Source: Gynuella sp. | GTDB lineage: Bacteria; Pseudomonadota; Gammaproteobacteria; Pseudomonadales; Natronospirillaceae | Length of the DNA: 64,000 nucleotides | Assembly: GCA_028282465.1 (NCBI GenBank) | Contig: JANQHX010000031.1 | Span: forward strand, 1-64,000 | Reading direction: 5' to 3' | Shown here: piece by piece, positions 1 through 9,187 of the stretch | Layout of the letters: every line of letters begins with the position of its first letter | How positions within the stretch are numbered: position 1 is the stretch's first letter | Notes under the pieces: model-generated | Told to the model about the DNA's origin: nothing | Database searches by the model: none | Seen by the model: only the letters and a program-made list of their open reading frames with translations | Translations under genes and position numbers: made by a program

Positions 1-2581
1 CGTCTGTGTAGTTCTTCACGCCGATACCACATTCAATACCGTTACGAACTTCCATTACGTCGTCTTTAAAGCGACGTAATGATTCCAGTTCACCTTCGTA
101 AATTACAACGTCATCACGCAATACACGAATTTTCTTGTTACGGTAGATAGTACCTTCCACCACCATACAGCCCGCAATCTGGCCGAACTTAGGTGAGTTG
201 AATACGTCACGTACTTCCGCAATACCCACGATTTCTTCACGCAGCTCAGGAGCCAGTAGGCCTCCCATGGCTGCTTTCACGTCGTCGATAATGTCGTAAA
301 TAACACTGTAGTAACGTAGGTCAAGACCTGCACGTTCAATGGTTTCACGAGCCTTACCAGAGGCACGAGTATTGAAGCCGAAAATTACCGCGTTGGAAGT
401 CACAGCTAGGTTTGCATCGGATTCAGTAATAGCACCCACACCACCTGCAACAATATTAACTTTTACTTCATCAGTGGCCAGTTTCAGAAGAGAACCTTTC
501 AGTGCCTCCAGTGAACCCTGTACGTCTGCTTTCAATACAATGTTCAATGTTGGAATATCACCCTGTTCCATATTGGCAAACAGGTTGTCTAACTTCATTG
601 CAGCTTGGTGAGCTTGTTCGTTCAGCTTGGTTTTCTCAGCACGGAATTCAGCAACTTCTCTTGCCTTCTTCTCACTTTCCACAACCATGAAATCGTCACC
701 AGCTTCAGGTGTACCATTCAAACCAAGTATCTCTGCCGGAATGGCAGGGCCTGCCTCGGTAATCTGCTGACCATTTTCATCAAGAAGTGCACGAACCTTA
801 CCAAAGAAAGATCCAGCCAATACAACATCGCCTTTACGAAGTGTGCCGTCTTGAACTAAGACTGTTGCTACCGCACCACGTCCTTTATCAAGACTTGACT
901 CAACCACAACACCTTTACCAGGAGCAGATGGTACCGCCTTCAATTCCAATATTTCAGATTGTAGGAGTACTGCATCTAACAATTCGTCAATACCTTGGCC
1001 TGTGTGAGCTGAGACCTTAATAAACTGAGTGTCGCCACCCCAGTCTTCTGGTACAACTTCTTTTGCGGCTAGCTCTGAGGTTACACGGTCTGGATCTGCT
1101 GCTTCTTTGTCCATTTTGTTAATGGCAACAACCACTGGTACTCCTGCGGCTTTCGCATGGTTGATGGCTTCTTCTGTTTGCGGCATTACACCGTCGTCAG
1201 CAGCAACAACTAAGATAACAACGTCTGTAGAACTAGCACCACGGGCACGCATTGCGGTGAATGCGGCGTGGCCCGGAGTATCTAAGAAGGTCACCATTCC
1301 GTTCGGAGTCTCTACATGGTATGCCCCAATATGCTGGGTTATACCACCAGATTCACCCGCAGCTACTCTTGAGGTACGAATGTAATCCAGTAACGAGGTT
1401 TTACCATGGTCAACGTGACCCATCACTGTCACAACAGGTGCACGCGTAACGGAATCTCCTTCGAATTTTGCATTGTCTTCAAGCAGCGCTTCTTCCAATG
1501 CGTTTTCAGAAACCGTGACATATTTATGTCCCATTTCTTCAACTACTAGGATGGCAGTGTCTTGATCCAAGACCATGTTCGGGTTTGAAACCACGCCCAT
1601 CTTGAATAGAACTTTAACCACCTCAGTGGATTTCACTGACATCTGGTTAGCCAATTCACCAACCATGATCGATTCACCTAATTCTACTTCACGAACAATA
1701 GGGGCAGTTGGCTGTTGGAACTGGTGGTCACGACGCTTAGCTTTCTTAGGTCTACGACGACGCCCACCACCATCTTCATCAAGCATATCTAGCATTTGCT
1801 GGTGCTTATTGCCTTTACGATGCTCAGTTGGCTTGTGGTGATGTGCTTGCTCTTGTTCTTTATTGCCACGCTTGTCTTCTTTTCTAACTGCCTTGGCCTT
1901 AGGAGCTGTTTTTCGCTCTGCAGTGGCGGCTGGCGCTTCTGCAGCAGATGCTGGCTTAGCCGACGCTGGTTTAGCAGGAGCAGATTTAGCCGGATTTCTA
2001 GGTTTGGCCTGCGCGGTTGGCGGCGCATTTCTAGCTCTATCCCTTTCGTCTTTGGCTTTTGCTTCTGCCTTAGCTTTTTCAGCTTCTTCTTTAGCTTTCT
2101 GCTTAGCTTCCGCTTCTTTCTTAACTTGTTCTTCTGCGGCTTTTTGTGCTTTTTCTTCAGCGGCACGAGCCTGAGCTGCTTCCAACTTAGCGTCTTCTTC
2201 AGCTCGTTTATCTATAGCAGGCTCTTCGGGAGCTTGCACTTTTGCTACCTTAGTTTCTTCTGGCTCATCAACTGGAGCGGTTTCTTTTTTCACATAGGTC
2301 CGCTTTTTACGAACTTCTACGTTAACGGTTTTAGCTTTACCACCAGATCCAGAAGATTTAATTTGTGTGGTTACTTTTCTTTTCAGGGTTATCTTTTTTG
2401 GCCCTGATTTAGAGTCACCATGGCTTGCTTTCAAATGACTCAATAGCGCCTGCTTTTCTGAGTCTGATACCGTGTCTGTTTCACTATTGTGAGACAAGCC
2501 AGCATCTTTCATTTGCTGCAGCAAACGATCGACTGGTGTTCCTACATTTTCGGCAAGTTCTTTGACCGTCACTTCTGTCAT
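1..2581 (-). CDS. infB: Translation initiation factor IF-2 (3' end cut by window)
   Basis: GTPase that brings fMet-tRNA to the 30S subunit and promotes subunit joining. About 860 residues are visible; roughly the last 20 lie beyond base 1. An IF2 N-terminal domain ([14 protein letters not shown]) is followed by a long Lys/Ala/Glu-rich linker, then the G domain with GHVDHGKT near residue 390, DTPGH near 433 and NKMD near 486, and the C-terminal beta-barrel and fMet-tRNA-binding domains. Start ATG at 2581 is preceded by GGAGG seven bases upstream; an ATG five bases further upstream runs straight into a stop. It lies 26 bp behind nusA in the conserved rimP-nusA-infB operon. Identification is certain from motifs and synteny. 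Confidence 0.97.
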   Translation of the reverse strand, partial: MTEVTVKELAENVGTPVDRLLQQMKDAGLSHNSETDTVSDSEKQALLSHLKASHGDSKSGPKKITLKRKVTTQIKSSGSGGKAKTVNVEVRKKRTYVKKETAPVDEPEETKVAKVQAPEEPAIDKRAEEDAKLEAAQARAAEEKAQKAAEEQVKKEAEAKQKAKEEAEKAKAEAKAKDERDRARNAPPTAQAKPRNPAKSAPAKPASAKPASAAEAPAATAERKTAPKAKAVRKEDKRGNKEQEQAHHHKPTEHRKGNKHQQMLDMLDEDGGGRRRRPKKAKRRDHQFQQPTAPIVREVELGESIMVGELANQMSVKSTEVVKVLFKMGVVSNPNMVLDQDTAILVVEEMGHKYVTVSENALEEALLEDNAKFEGDSVTRAPVVTVMGHVDHGKTSLLDYIRTSRVAAGESGGITQHIGAYHVETPNGMVTFLDTPGHAAFTAMRARGASSTDVVILVVAADDGVMPQTEEAINHAKAAGVPVVVAINKMDKEAADPDRVTSELAAKEVVPEDWGGDTQFIKVSAHTGQGIDELLDAVLLQSEILELKAVPSAPGKGVVVESSLDKGRGAVATVLVQDGTLRKGDVVLAGSFFGKVRALLDENGQQITEAGPAIPAEILGLNGTPEAGDDFMVVESEKKAREVAEFRAEKTKLNEQAHQAAMKLDNLFANMEQGDIPTLNIVLKADVQGSLEALKGSLLKLATDEVKVNIVAGGVGAITESDANLAVTSNAVIFGFNTRASGKARETIERAGLDLRYYSVIYDIIDDVKAAMGGLLAPELREEIVGIAEVRDVFNSPKFGQIAGCMVVEGTIYRNKKIRVLRDDVVIYEGELESLRRFKDDVMEVRNGIECGIGVKNYTD

Positions 2582-2607
2582 GTCATGCCCTCCTACTATT
2601 CGTTCGC

Positions 2608-4101
2608 TTATTCGTTTTCAAACCATGGTGCACGGGCAGTCATGATCAGCTGTCCGGCTTTTTCTTCGTCCATGCCTTCAATGTCGAGAAGGTCTTCAAC
2701 ACCTTGCTCAGCCAAGTCTTCCATGGTCACAATGCCTTTGCTTGCCAATACAAAAGCTAGGTGCTTGTCCATTCCATCCATTGTTAACAGATCTTCTGCG
2801 GGCTCAGCACCTTCAAGCTGCTCTTCACTTGCTAACTCTTGAGTCAGCAAGGCATCTCGAGCACGCTGACGAAGTTCATTTACGATATCTTCATCAAAGC
2901 CCTCAATCTCAAGCATTTCTTCAAGTGGTACATAGGCCACTTCTTCTAATGATGTAAATCCTTCTTCCACCAGAACTTCAGCTAGGTCATCGTCAACACC
3001 CAACTTATCAACAAAGCTTTGCAAGACTTGTCCTGCTTCGGCTTCTTGTTTTTCACCCGCTTCTGACTCGGTCATGACATTGATTTCCCAACCAGTCAGT
3101 TCACTTGCTAGACGAACATTTTGACCACTACGACCGATGGCCATTGCGAGGTTGTCTTCTGACACAGCCACATCCATGGTGTGTTTGTCTTCATCAATCA
3201 CGATGGACGCTACTTCAGCAGGAGCCATCGCGTTAATCACTAATTGCGCCGGGTTATCATCCCAAAGAACAATGTCTACACGCTCATTGCCCAGTTCGTT
3301 GGATACCGCTTGTACTCTCGAACCTCGCATACCCACACAGGCACCAACTGGATCAATACGGCCGTCATTGGTTTTGACGGCTATTTTTGCTCTTGAGCCC
3401 GTATCTCTGGCACAAGCTCTAATCTCAATTACTTCTTCTTGAATTTCAGGAACTTCAATTCTGAACAGTTCAACCAGCATTTCATTTGAAGAGCGGCTCA
3501 AGACTAATTGAGGCCCTCTAGTTTCCGTGCGAATTTCCTGCAGAACCGCTCTAACTCTGTCACCAATTCTGAATAACTCACGGTTAACCAAATTATCTCT
3601 AGGGAGTATGGCTTCAGCGTTATTACCCAAATCAATGATCAAGTTGTCTCTGGTAACTTTCTTAACTGTACCGTTAACCATTTCACCAACGCGTTCGCGA
3701 TATTGCTCAACAAGCTTGGCACGCTCTGCTTCCCGAACTTTTTGTACGATAATTTGCTTGGCTGCTTGAGCACTGATTCGTCCGAAACCAGCATTTTCTA
3801 TCTGAATTTCATGAACATCACCCACCTTCAAATCTGCACTGAACTCGGCAGCTTCTTCGCTGGTTAACTCATTTCCTAAACCTGGCACTACATCGTCACC
3901 AACAACTAGCCAACGTCGGAAAGTTTCATACTCACCGGTTTCACGGTCGATGTTGACATAAACATCTGCCTCGCCTTCGTCGTCGAAACGCTTTTTCGCT
4001 GCAGCGGCCAGAGCCAATTCGATTGCATCAAAGATAACTTCTTTTGATACACCTTTTTCATTCGAGACGGCCTCAACTACCAGAAGCATTTCTTTATTCA
4101 T
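2608..4101 (-). CDS. nusA: Transcription termination/antitermination factor NusA
   Basis: RNA-polymerase-binding elongation factor that modulates pausing, termination and antitermination. The 497 residues match the E. coli protein: an N-terminal polymerase-binding domain (about 1-125), an S1 domain (about 135-200), two KH domains (about 200-345; [15 protein letters not shown] and [13 protein letters not shown] are the KH GxxG loops), and two C-terminal acidic helix-hairpin-helix repeats (about 365-420 and 440-490). It sits between rimP (27 bp upstream) and infB (26 bp downstream), the usual operon. Nothing unusual is seen. Confidence 0.98.
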   Translation of the reverse strand: MNKEMLLVVEAVSNEKGVSKEVIFDAIELALAAAAKKRFDDEGEADVYVNIDRETGEYETFRRWLVVGDDVVPGLGNELTSEEAAEFSADLKVGDVHEIQIENAGFGRISAQAAKQIIVQKVREAERAKLVEQYRERVGEMVNGTVKKVTRDNLIIDLGNNAEAILPRDNLVNRELFRIGDRVRAVLQEIRTETRGPQLVLSRSSNEMLVELFRIEVPEIQEEVIEIRACARDTGSRAKIAVKTNDGRIDPVGACVGMRGSRVQAVSNELGNERVDIVLWDDNPAQLVINAMAPAEVASIVIDEDKHTMDVAVSEDNLAMAIGRSGQNVRLASELTGWEINVMTESEAGEKQEAEAGQVLQSFVDKLGVDDDLAEVLVEEGFTSLEEVAYVPLEEMLEIEGFDEDIVNELRQRARDALLTQELASEEQLEGAEPAEDLLTMDGMDKHLAFVLASKGIVTMEDLAEQGVEDLLDIEGMDEEKAGQLIMTARAPWFENE

Positions 4102-4128
4102 TGCTGTGCCTCACCTAACTGAATTCCT

Positions 4129-4590
4129 TTAGTCCTCAAATTGAGGAATCACCTGTGCTTTATCTATTTGTTCTAGAGGAAGGAGATACTCTGTATCTTC
4201 AATAACCAATTGAATGTCTCCATCCTCTATTCCATTTAATAAACCTTTAAACTTTCTGCGCCCTTCAAATGGCACGCTTAGCCTTACCTCTATGACATGT
4301 CCTAAATAGGAAGAAAACTGCTCTAGGGTAAACAACAATCTGTCCATACCTGGAGAAGAAACTTCCAGGGTATAGTTATTAGAGATTGGATCTTCTACAT
4401 CTAGCACTCCACTGAGCTGCCGACTTACATCTGCACAGTCATCTATATTCACTCCGTCTTCACCGTCAATATAAACCCTAAGCACTGAATGCTTGCCTTG
4501 AGGCATGTATTCGATGCCCCAAAAAACATAACCCATACCCTCTACAACAGGCCGAAGCATTTCAGATAATTGCTCAGCTTTGGTACTCAA
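4129..4590 (-). CDS. rimP: Ribosome maturation factor RimP
   Basis: Assists late 30S subunit assembly. The central block [20 protein letters not shown] and [13 protein letters not shown] are RimP signatures. The reading frame opens at a TTG at 4635, but a second TTG at 4590 gives [17 protein letters not shown], which lines up with the E. coli start MSTLEQKLTEM, has GGAG nine bases upstream, and yields 153 residues against about 150 for the family; I therefore place the start at 4590. No ATG is available at this position. First gene of rimP-nusA-infB, downstream of the tRNA-fMet locus as in E. coli metY-rimP. Confidence 0.93.
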   Translation of the reverse strand: MSTKAEQLSEMLRPVVEGMGYVFWGIEYMPQGKHSVLRVYIDGEDGVNIDDCADVSRQLSGVLDVEDPISNNYTLEVSSPGMDRLLFTLEQFSSYLGHVIEVRLSVPFEGRRKFKGLLNGIEDGDIQLVIEDTEYLLPLEQIDKAQVIPQFED

Positions 4591-4705
4591 ATTATTAATC
4601 TCCAGATACAAAAAATGGGCAACCTGTGCCCACAAATTTTCGATCCTACTTCGTTAAATAGATCGTTAATCTGCTGTTAAGTGCACAACTTTTTATGCAC
4701 CAAAC

Positions 4706-4729
4706 AAAAAGCCCCATACCTGGGGCTTT
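4706..4729 (-). terminator. Intrinsic terminator between the tRNA-fMet locus and rimP
   Basis: A perfect 9-bp stem (4708-4716 with 4721-4729, loop of 4) whose minus-strand 3' arm runs into TTTTT. It would end the minus-strand tRNA transcript before rimP, so rimP-nusA-infB probably starts from its own promoter in 4636-4700. Confidence 0.8.
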
Positions 4730-4921
4730 CAAAAAAACCCGTTGTGCCAGAAGCAACAACAAATTTTCAAAATACTTCTAATCAGTTTCACTGTTGTCAG
4801 GAGCACTCCCAGGAATGACTCCACAGATAAGACTGAATGCTGAAAGACTAGACTATAAAATCAAATCTTTCGTCATGACCGGCTTATAGCACATTGTGAT
4901 ATCTGTATCACGCTGGTTATT

Positions 4922-4998
4922 TGGTAGCGGGGGCCAGATTTATCCGGCAGGCGCCCTGTGACGACCGCTTAGGTCGATGAGCGAACGCATTAACTACC
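4922..4998 (-). pseudogene. Degenerate tRNA-fMet copy downstream of the intact gene
   Basis: The 20 bases 4922-4941 are identical to 5015-5034, the 3' end of the intact initiator tRNA (T-arm 3' side, acceptor strand, CCA). Reading on along the minus strand, further blocks align in order with the tRNA: GGTAG of the D-arm, GCTCAT containing the CAT anticodon, and GGTCGTCA of the variable loop and T-stem. The acceptor 5' strand is lost and about 20 extra bases interrupt the T-loop region. It cannot fold as a tRNA, so I read it as a decayed tandem copy. About 170 bp between this relic and the terminator at 4706 hold no recognisable gene. Confidence 0.72.
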
Positions 4999-5014
4999 TA
5001 AACCATATGTTACA

Positions 5015-5091
<77 letters not shown>

Positions 5092-5120
5092 ACAATAACT
5101 CTTTCCTAATCGATATCTAC

Positions 5121-5201
5121 TGGGCCCAAAATCCGAAGGTCTTACCTTCGTCTTTTTCAGCTTTGGGAGCCCGACGAGCTACCAGGCTGCTCCACCCCGC
5201 A
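5121..5201 (-). pseudogene. tRNA-fMet 5' half fused to a hairpin, copy 1
   Basis: On the minus strand the first about 34 nt of tRNA-fMet (acceptor 5' strand, D-arm, half of the anticodon arm) are followed not by the anticodon CAT but by about 45 nt containing a perfect 7-bp hairpin, CGAAGGT-AAG-ACCTTCG, then GATTTTG, ending in CCA. The tRNA-derived GGGCTC can pair with GGGCCC at the far end through one G-U pair, closing a longer stem. It is not a functional tRNA because anticodon and T-arm are missing. Confidence 0.75.
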
Positions 5202-5230
5202 ACAATAACTCTTTACTACTCGATATCTAC

Positions 5231-5311
5231 TGGGCTCAAAATCCGAAGGTCCTACCTTCGTCTTTTTCAGCTTTGGGAGCCCGACAAGCTACCAGGCTGC
5301 TCCACCCCGCA
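5231..5311 (-). pseudogene. tRNA-fMet 5' half fused to a hairpin, copy 2
   Basis: Same architecture as the neighbouring modules at a 110-bp offset. Differences keep pairing: the D-stem 3' strand is GCTT, which still pairs with GAGC through a G-U pair, and one substitution falls in the 3-nt loop of the CGAAGGT/ACCTTCG hairpin. The outer closing segment is GAGCCC, fully complementary to GGGCTC. Confidence 0.75.
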
Positions 5312-5340
5312 TTAATAACTCTTTTCTACTCGATATCTAC

Positions 5341-5421
5341 TGGGCTCAAAATCCGAAGGTCTTACCTTCGTCTTTTTCAGCTTTGGGAGCCCGACGAGCT
5401 ACCAGGCTGCTCCACCCCGCA
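5341..5421 (-). pseudogene. tRNA-fMet 5' half fused to a hairpin, copy 3 (promoter-proximal)
   Basis: The first module in the transcript. It has an intact D-arm GAGC/GCTC, the 7-bp hairpin and the GGGCTC/GAGCCC outer stem. The leader upstream diverges from the other units after about base 5437, marking the outer end of the array. Confidence 0.75.
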
Positions 5422-5489
5422 TCAATAACTCTTTTCTATTTAGCTTTTAATTTGCCTAAAAATGAAAATGCGCGCTTACAGCGGCGCGC

Positions 5490-5518
5490 ATTATAGGAAT
5501 ACCCCTAAACGGGGTCAA
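5490..5518 (-). promoter_or_regulatory. Strong sigma-70 promoter of the tRNA-fMet array, GC-rich discriminator
   Basis: Minus strand: -35 TTGACC (5518-5513), a 17-bp spacer and -10 TATAAT (5495-5490), followed by GCGCGCC. The GC-rich discriminator is typical of stringently controlled stable-RNA promoters. The start would fall near 5483, followed by a GCGCGC/GCGCGC stem-loop at 5470-5489. The transcript passes through three tRNA-half modules before the intact tRNA. Confidence 0.85.
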
Positions 5519-5551
5519 TGGCTGCTGCAAATTAAACAGCAGACAAAGAAT

Positions 5552-5638
5552 TGGTGCCGATGACTAGACTCGAACTAGCACGGGCATACGCCCATCACCC
5601 CCTCAAGATGACGTGTCTACCAATTCCACCACATCGGC
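5552..5638 (-). tRNA. tRNA-Leu (GAG), CCA encoded
   Basis: 87-nt class II tRNA with acceptor GCCGATG/CATCGGC, an anticodon loop TTGAGGG carrying GAG, a long variable arm (GGGCGTATGCCC) and encoded CCA. It lies directly behind secG, the same place as leuU in E. coli, and is probably cotranscribed with secG. Confidence 0.96.
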
Positions 5639-5659
5639 ATTTAACTTTTCGAGGCTAAC

Positions 5660-6031
5660 TTATTCTACAGCAGGAACGCTTGATTCTTCTGCTGTTTCGG
5701 TACCAACATCAACTTGTGGCACGACTGAATCTTCGGACACTTGCTCAACGACTGATTCTTCAAGACCAAGATCACTCAATCCATCAGCCTTTTCTTTAGC
5801 AACATATGCCAATGCAAAACTAGTTAGGAAAAAACCAGTGGCTAGAACCGCCGTTGTTCTACTAAGAAAGTTTGCGCTGCCCTGGCTTCCAAATACAGTC
5901 TGAGAAGCACCTGCACCAAAGGATGCTCCGGCATCGGCACCCTTTCCTCTTTGAATCAGGATAAAACCGATAATGCCTACTGCTAAAAGCACATGCACTA
6001 CGATAATCAGTCTTTCAACATCAAAATCCAT
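5660..6031 (-). CDS. secG: Preprotein translocase subunit SecG
   Basis: Small inner-membrane subunit of the SecYEG channel. The 123 residues hold two membrane segments (about 7-26 and 58-80) around the conserved cytoplasmic loop IQRGKGADAGASFGAGASQTVFG, and an acidic C-terminal tail (about 85-123) that is longer and more negatively charged than in many homologues. Eighteen bp upstream lies tpiA; tRNA-Leu follows 21 bp downstream. Confidence 0.95.
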   Translation of the reverse strand: MDFDVERLIIVVHVLLAVGIIGFILIQRGKGADAGASFGAGASQTVFGSQGSANFLSRTTAVLATGFFLTSFALAYVAKEKADGLSDLGLEESVVEQVSEDSVVPQVDVGTETAEESSVPAVE

Positions 6032-6048
6032 AACTGTCGTTTAACCTA

Positions 6049-6798
6049 TTAACCTGCCGCTGCACAGATGGCAACGAACTCTTCCGCTATCAACGACGCG
6101 CCGCCTACCAGGCCACCGTCTATGTCTGGCTGTGAAAACAGCTCTTTTGCGCTGGCAGCTTTTACGCTACCGCCATATAAAATCTGAATATTTTCCGCAA
6201 CATTAGTATCATGCTCTGAAATCATTTTGCGGATGTAAGCATGGGTTTCTTGTGCCTGCTCTGGAGTAGCAGTCTTACCAGTTCCAATTGCCCAAACAGG
6301 CTCATATGCGATAACTGACTTACCAAGCCCTTCGATACCTACCTTAGCAATAACGGCATCTATCTGCTCTTTAACTACTTTTTCTGTAATACCAGATTCA
6401 CGCTCCTCCAGCGTTTCACCAATACACAGCATGGGACACACACCTTGCTCTAGGGCTGCGGCCACTTTGTCAGCAACAACTTCATTAGTTTCGCCAAACA
6501 AGGTTCTGCGCTCTGAATGGCCGACTAATACATATTGGCAGCCAAACTCTTTCAACATCGCTAGAGAAGTTTCACCTGTGAAAGCGCCACTTTCTGCAGT
6601 GTAGCTGCACTGACCGCCCCAGGCGATTCCAGTACCAGACAAACCTTCTTCAGTCATCGGGAGATAAACGAATGGTGCAAATACTGCTGCATCCATGTTA
6701 TCCGTGGATATACCTTCTTTGAAAGCGGCTAGAAGTTCGGTAACCTTTGCTTTGGTTCCATTCATTTTCCAGTTTGCTGCTACCAGTGCGCGACGCAT
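6049..6798 (-). CDS. tpiA: Triosephosphate isomerase
   Basis: Interconverts dihydroxyacetone phosphate and glyceraldehyde 3-phosphate. NWKMNG holds the substrate lysine, GHSERR the catalytic histidine, YEPVWAIGTGKTA the catalytic glutamate with loop 6, and YGGSVKAAS and GGLVGGASL bind phosphate. The frame is open to 6828, but the ATG at 6798 has GGAGGG six bases upstream and gives MRRALVAANWKMNG with a family-length protein of 249 residues, so I start there. It lies between glmM and secG, an insertion relative to the E. coli glmM-secG order but common in pseudomonads. Confidence 0.97.
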   Translation of the reverse strand: MRRALVAANWKMNGTKAKVTELLAAFKEGISTDNMDAAVFAPFVYLPMTEEGLSGTGIAWGGQCSYTAESGAFTGETSLAMLKEFGCQYVLVGHSERRTLFGETNEVVADKVAAALEQGVCPMLCIGETLEERESGITEKVVKEQIDAVIAKVGIEGLGKSVIAYEPVWAIGTGKTATPEQAQETHAYIRKMISEHDTNVAENIQILYGGSVKAASAKELFSQPDIDGGLVGGASLIAEEFVAICAAAG

Positions 6799-6925
6799 TT
6801 TTATCCCTCCGAAAAATCGAGGGCGCAATCTTAATGACTTTGTATACAGGTTACAAGCTGAAAAACCTCCAAAATCAATAACCTTATTGGAGTTAAATAT
6901 TTGATTTTATTCAGATTGATGAAGA

Positions 6926-8269
6926 TCAAGCAACACAAGACTCGACCTGCTCAGCTAAAGCTTTACAAGCCTGTTTCACCTCAGCAGGATTTTCTCCTTC
7001 GATCATCACTCTGACTACAGGTTCTGTACCCGAAGGTCTTAACAAAACTCTGCCACGGGTTGCTAGAGCTTTTTCAGTTTCTAAAACCGCGGCCTTAACT
7101 TCAGGTATAGACAGCACATCTACTTTTGATTTCAGGCGTACATTAATCATTTCTTGAGGCAGTTTACGCATGCCACTTTTCGCTTCGAACAATGAGTGCC
7201 CAGTCTCTTTGAGTGCCACCAAGACCTGTAATGCTGAAACTATCCCGTCTCCCGTGGATTGAACATCCTTACAGACAATATGTCCTGAATTTTCACCACC
7301 TAAAATCCAACCTTTTTCTTTGAGCTGCTCCATCACATAGCGATCACCGACCTTGGCGCGCACCAGTGGAATACCTTGTTTTGCCAGTGCTTGCTCAAAA
7401 CCTAAGTTAGACATCAGAGTACCAACAACACCACCGCCTAGTTTATGAGCACTATGTCGGTAACTGGCAATGACGAATAACAGCTCGTCACCATCAACCA
7501 ACTCACCTCGCTCATCAACCATCATCAACCGGTCTCCATCACCATCAAAAGCAATTCCTAAGTCTGCTTTTTCCTCTAGAACAGCTTGCTGCAATCCCCG
7601 CGGATGAGTGGAACCCACATCTTCGTTGATGTTTAAACCATTTGGCTTATTGCCAATCACTGTGACCTCAGCACCTAGCTCCCAAAATACTTTTGGGCCC
7701 ACTTCGTAGGTTGCGCCATGGGCACAATCGATAACGATCTTCATACCTTTTAAGGAAAGGCCGGGGGCAGTACTTTTGCAAAATTCTACATAACGGCCTT
7801 TTGCATCTTCCACTCGTCGAGCCTTGCCTAACATATCGGACGGAACGGTCTGCATTGGCTTTTCCAGTTCGTCTTCTATTTCGAACTCAATATCATCAGG
7901 CAACTTAGTACCTTCGGCGGAAAAGAATTTAATGCCGTTGTCGTAGAACGGGTTGTGGGATGCACTGATCACAATGCCTGCATCACACTGAAATGTGCGA
8001 GTCAAATAGGCCACCGCCGGAGTCGGCATAGGGCCCGCCATATAAGTCTCAACACCAGCGGATGACAAACCTGCCTCCAAAGCTGCTTCGAACATATAGC
8101 CGGAAATCCGCGTGTCTTTTCCGATCAGGATTCGACTTTTGCCTTCTCGAGCAAAAACCTTACCTGCTGCCCAACCTAGCTTAAGCATGAACTCAGCGTT
8201 AATAGGTGAAGTACCCACTTCCCCGCGAATACCATCCGTGCCAAAAAACTTTTTCTTCCTTGTGGTCAT
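6926..8269 (-). CDS. glmM: Phosphoglucosamine mutase
   Basis: Converts glucosamine 6-phosphate to glucosamine 1-phosphate for peptidoglycan and LPS precursor synthesis. 447 residues; the phosphoserine loop is [15 protein letters not shown] (active serine near 105), the metal-binding loop is DGDGDR near 245, and the C-terminal phosphate loop is [12 protein letters not shown]. Starts at ATG 8269, 15 bp after folP, as in the E. coli ftsH-folP-glmM order. Confidence 0.98.
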   Translation of the reverse strand: MTTRKKKFFGTDGIRGEVGTSPINAEFMLKLGWAAGKVFAREGKSRILIGKDTRISGYMFEAALEAGLSSAGVETYMAGPMPTPAVAYLTRTFQCDAGIVISASHNPFYDNGIKFFSAEGTKLPDDIEFEIEDELEKPMQTVPSDMLGKARRVEDAKGRYVEFCKSTAPGLSLKGMKIVIDCAHGATYEVGPKVFWELGAEVTVIGNKPNGLNINEDVGSTHPRGLQQAVLEEKADLGIAFDGDGDRLMMVDERGELVDGDELLFVIASYRHSAHKLGGGVVGTLMSNLGFEQALAKQGIPLVRAKVGDRYVMEQLKEKGWILGGENSGHIVCKDVQSTGDGIVSALQVLVALKETGHSLFEAKSGMRKLPQEMINVRLKSKVDVLSIPEVKAAVLETEKALATRGRVLLRPSGTEPVVRVMIEGENPAEVKQACKALAEQVESCVA

Positions 8270-8284
8270 TTATCTAGCCTCAAA

Positions 8285-9109
8285 TTAACTCTCTAGGGTT
8301 TTTTCCAATACTTTCAGTGCGTCAACGGTTTCTTTAACGTCATGCACTCTAAAAATTTTCGCGCCTTTGTAGGCAGCTATGACTGCTGCAGATATGCTGC
8401 CTGCCAAGCGGTCATCTGTGTTTCGGTTTAGCAAGTTGCCAATCATGGATTTTCTAGACACGCCAACTAATAGCGGCCCCATTTGAACCAACTCATTAAG
8501 GTTATTGAGCAATTCGAAATTATGCTCAAGGGTCTTTCCAAATCCAAAGCCAGGATCAAAAACTAATTTGTCTTCACTGATTCCCGCATTGAGACAGGCT
8601 TGCTTCCTATCCATTAAAAACGCTTGTACAGACGCTGTCACGTTTTGGTACTCAGGTTTTTTTTGCATAGTTTTGGGCTGCCCCTGCATGTGCATTAAAC
8701 ACACAGGCAAACCTGTTCTCTTTGCCGATTCGACAGCACCCTCTCGCTGAAGAGCTCTCACATCATTAATAAGGTTAGCACCAAGAGATGCAGCTTCTTC
8801 CATAACTTCTGGTGTACTGGTATCTACGGACACAATAGTATCGAAGTTTGCCTTAATGGCTTCGACAACAGGAATCACTCGATCTAGCTCTTGAGAAGGC
8901 TTTACCTGGGCAGCTCCTGGCCGTGTTGACTCACCGCCAACATCAAGAACACTGGCCCCTTCCTGCAACATTTTTTCGGCTTGCTTAAGGGCAGAACTTA
9001 AATCGGTATAACGACCGCCATCTGAAAAAGAATCCGGTGTCACATTCAGGATTCCCATCACTTGGAGACGATTTAAATCAAGCTCTTTGTTACCACATTG
9101 AAGCCGCAT
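8285..9109 (-). CDS. folP: Dihydropteroate synthase
   Basis: Joins p-aminobenzoate and dihydropterin pyrophosphate in folate synthesis; target of sulfonamides. Signatures: GILNVTPDSFSDGG, DVGGESTRPGA, NDVRALQ, DPGFGFGKTLEHN and GVSRKS. The frame extends to a GTG at 9139 inside a terminator hairpin; the ATG at 9109 (MRLQCGNKELDLNRLQVMG) matches the usual folP N-terminus and gives 274 residues, so I choose it, although its ribosome-binding site is weak. Its leader begins directly at the terminator behind ftsH. Confidence 0.95.
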   Translation of the reverse strand: MRLQCGNKELDLNRLQVMGILNVTPDSFSDGGRYTDLSSALKQAEKMLQEGASVLDVGGESTRPGAAQVKPSQELDRVIPVVEAIKANFDTIVSVDTSTPEVMEEAASLGANLINDVRALQREGAVESAKRTGLPVCLMHMQGQPKTMQKKPEYQNVTASVQAFLMDRKQACLNAGISEDKLVFDPGFGFGKTLEHNFELLNNLNELVQMGPLLVGVSRKSMIGNLLNRNTDDRLAGSISAAVIAAYKGAKIFRVHDVKETVDALKVLEKTLES

Positions 9110-9126
9110 AGTATTGAAGACGCCAT

Positions 9127-9151
9127 AAAAAAACGGCACAGAATTGTGCCG
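9127..9151 (-). terminator. Intrinsic terminator between ftsH and folP
   Basis: Minus strand: 7-bp stem CGGCACA/TGTGCCG (9151-9145 with 9140-9134, 4-nt loop) followed by seven T (9133-9127). It sits 37 bp after the ftsH stop and 17 bp before the chosen folP start, so folP, if cotranscribed with ftsH, depends on readthrough. Confidence 0.85.
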
Positions 9152-9187
9152 TTTAATTTTAAATTAGCAAGCCCGACTTACCAATTT

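Noticed and set aside
1796-2407. Long plus-strand open frame of 203 codons
   Set aside because: It lies antisense to infB in the low-complexity linker; the Phe/Ser/Leu-rich translation is the shadow of Lys/Glu/Ala codons.
4896-4911. GTGATA-N4-TATCAC palindrome, CRP-like
   Set aside because: Spacing between half-sites does not fit the TGTGA-N6-TCACA layout, and no gene starts nearby in either direction.
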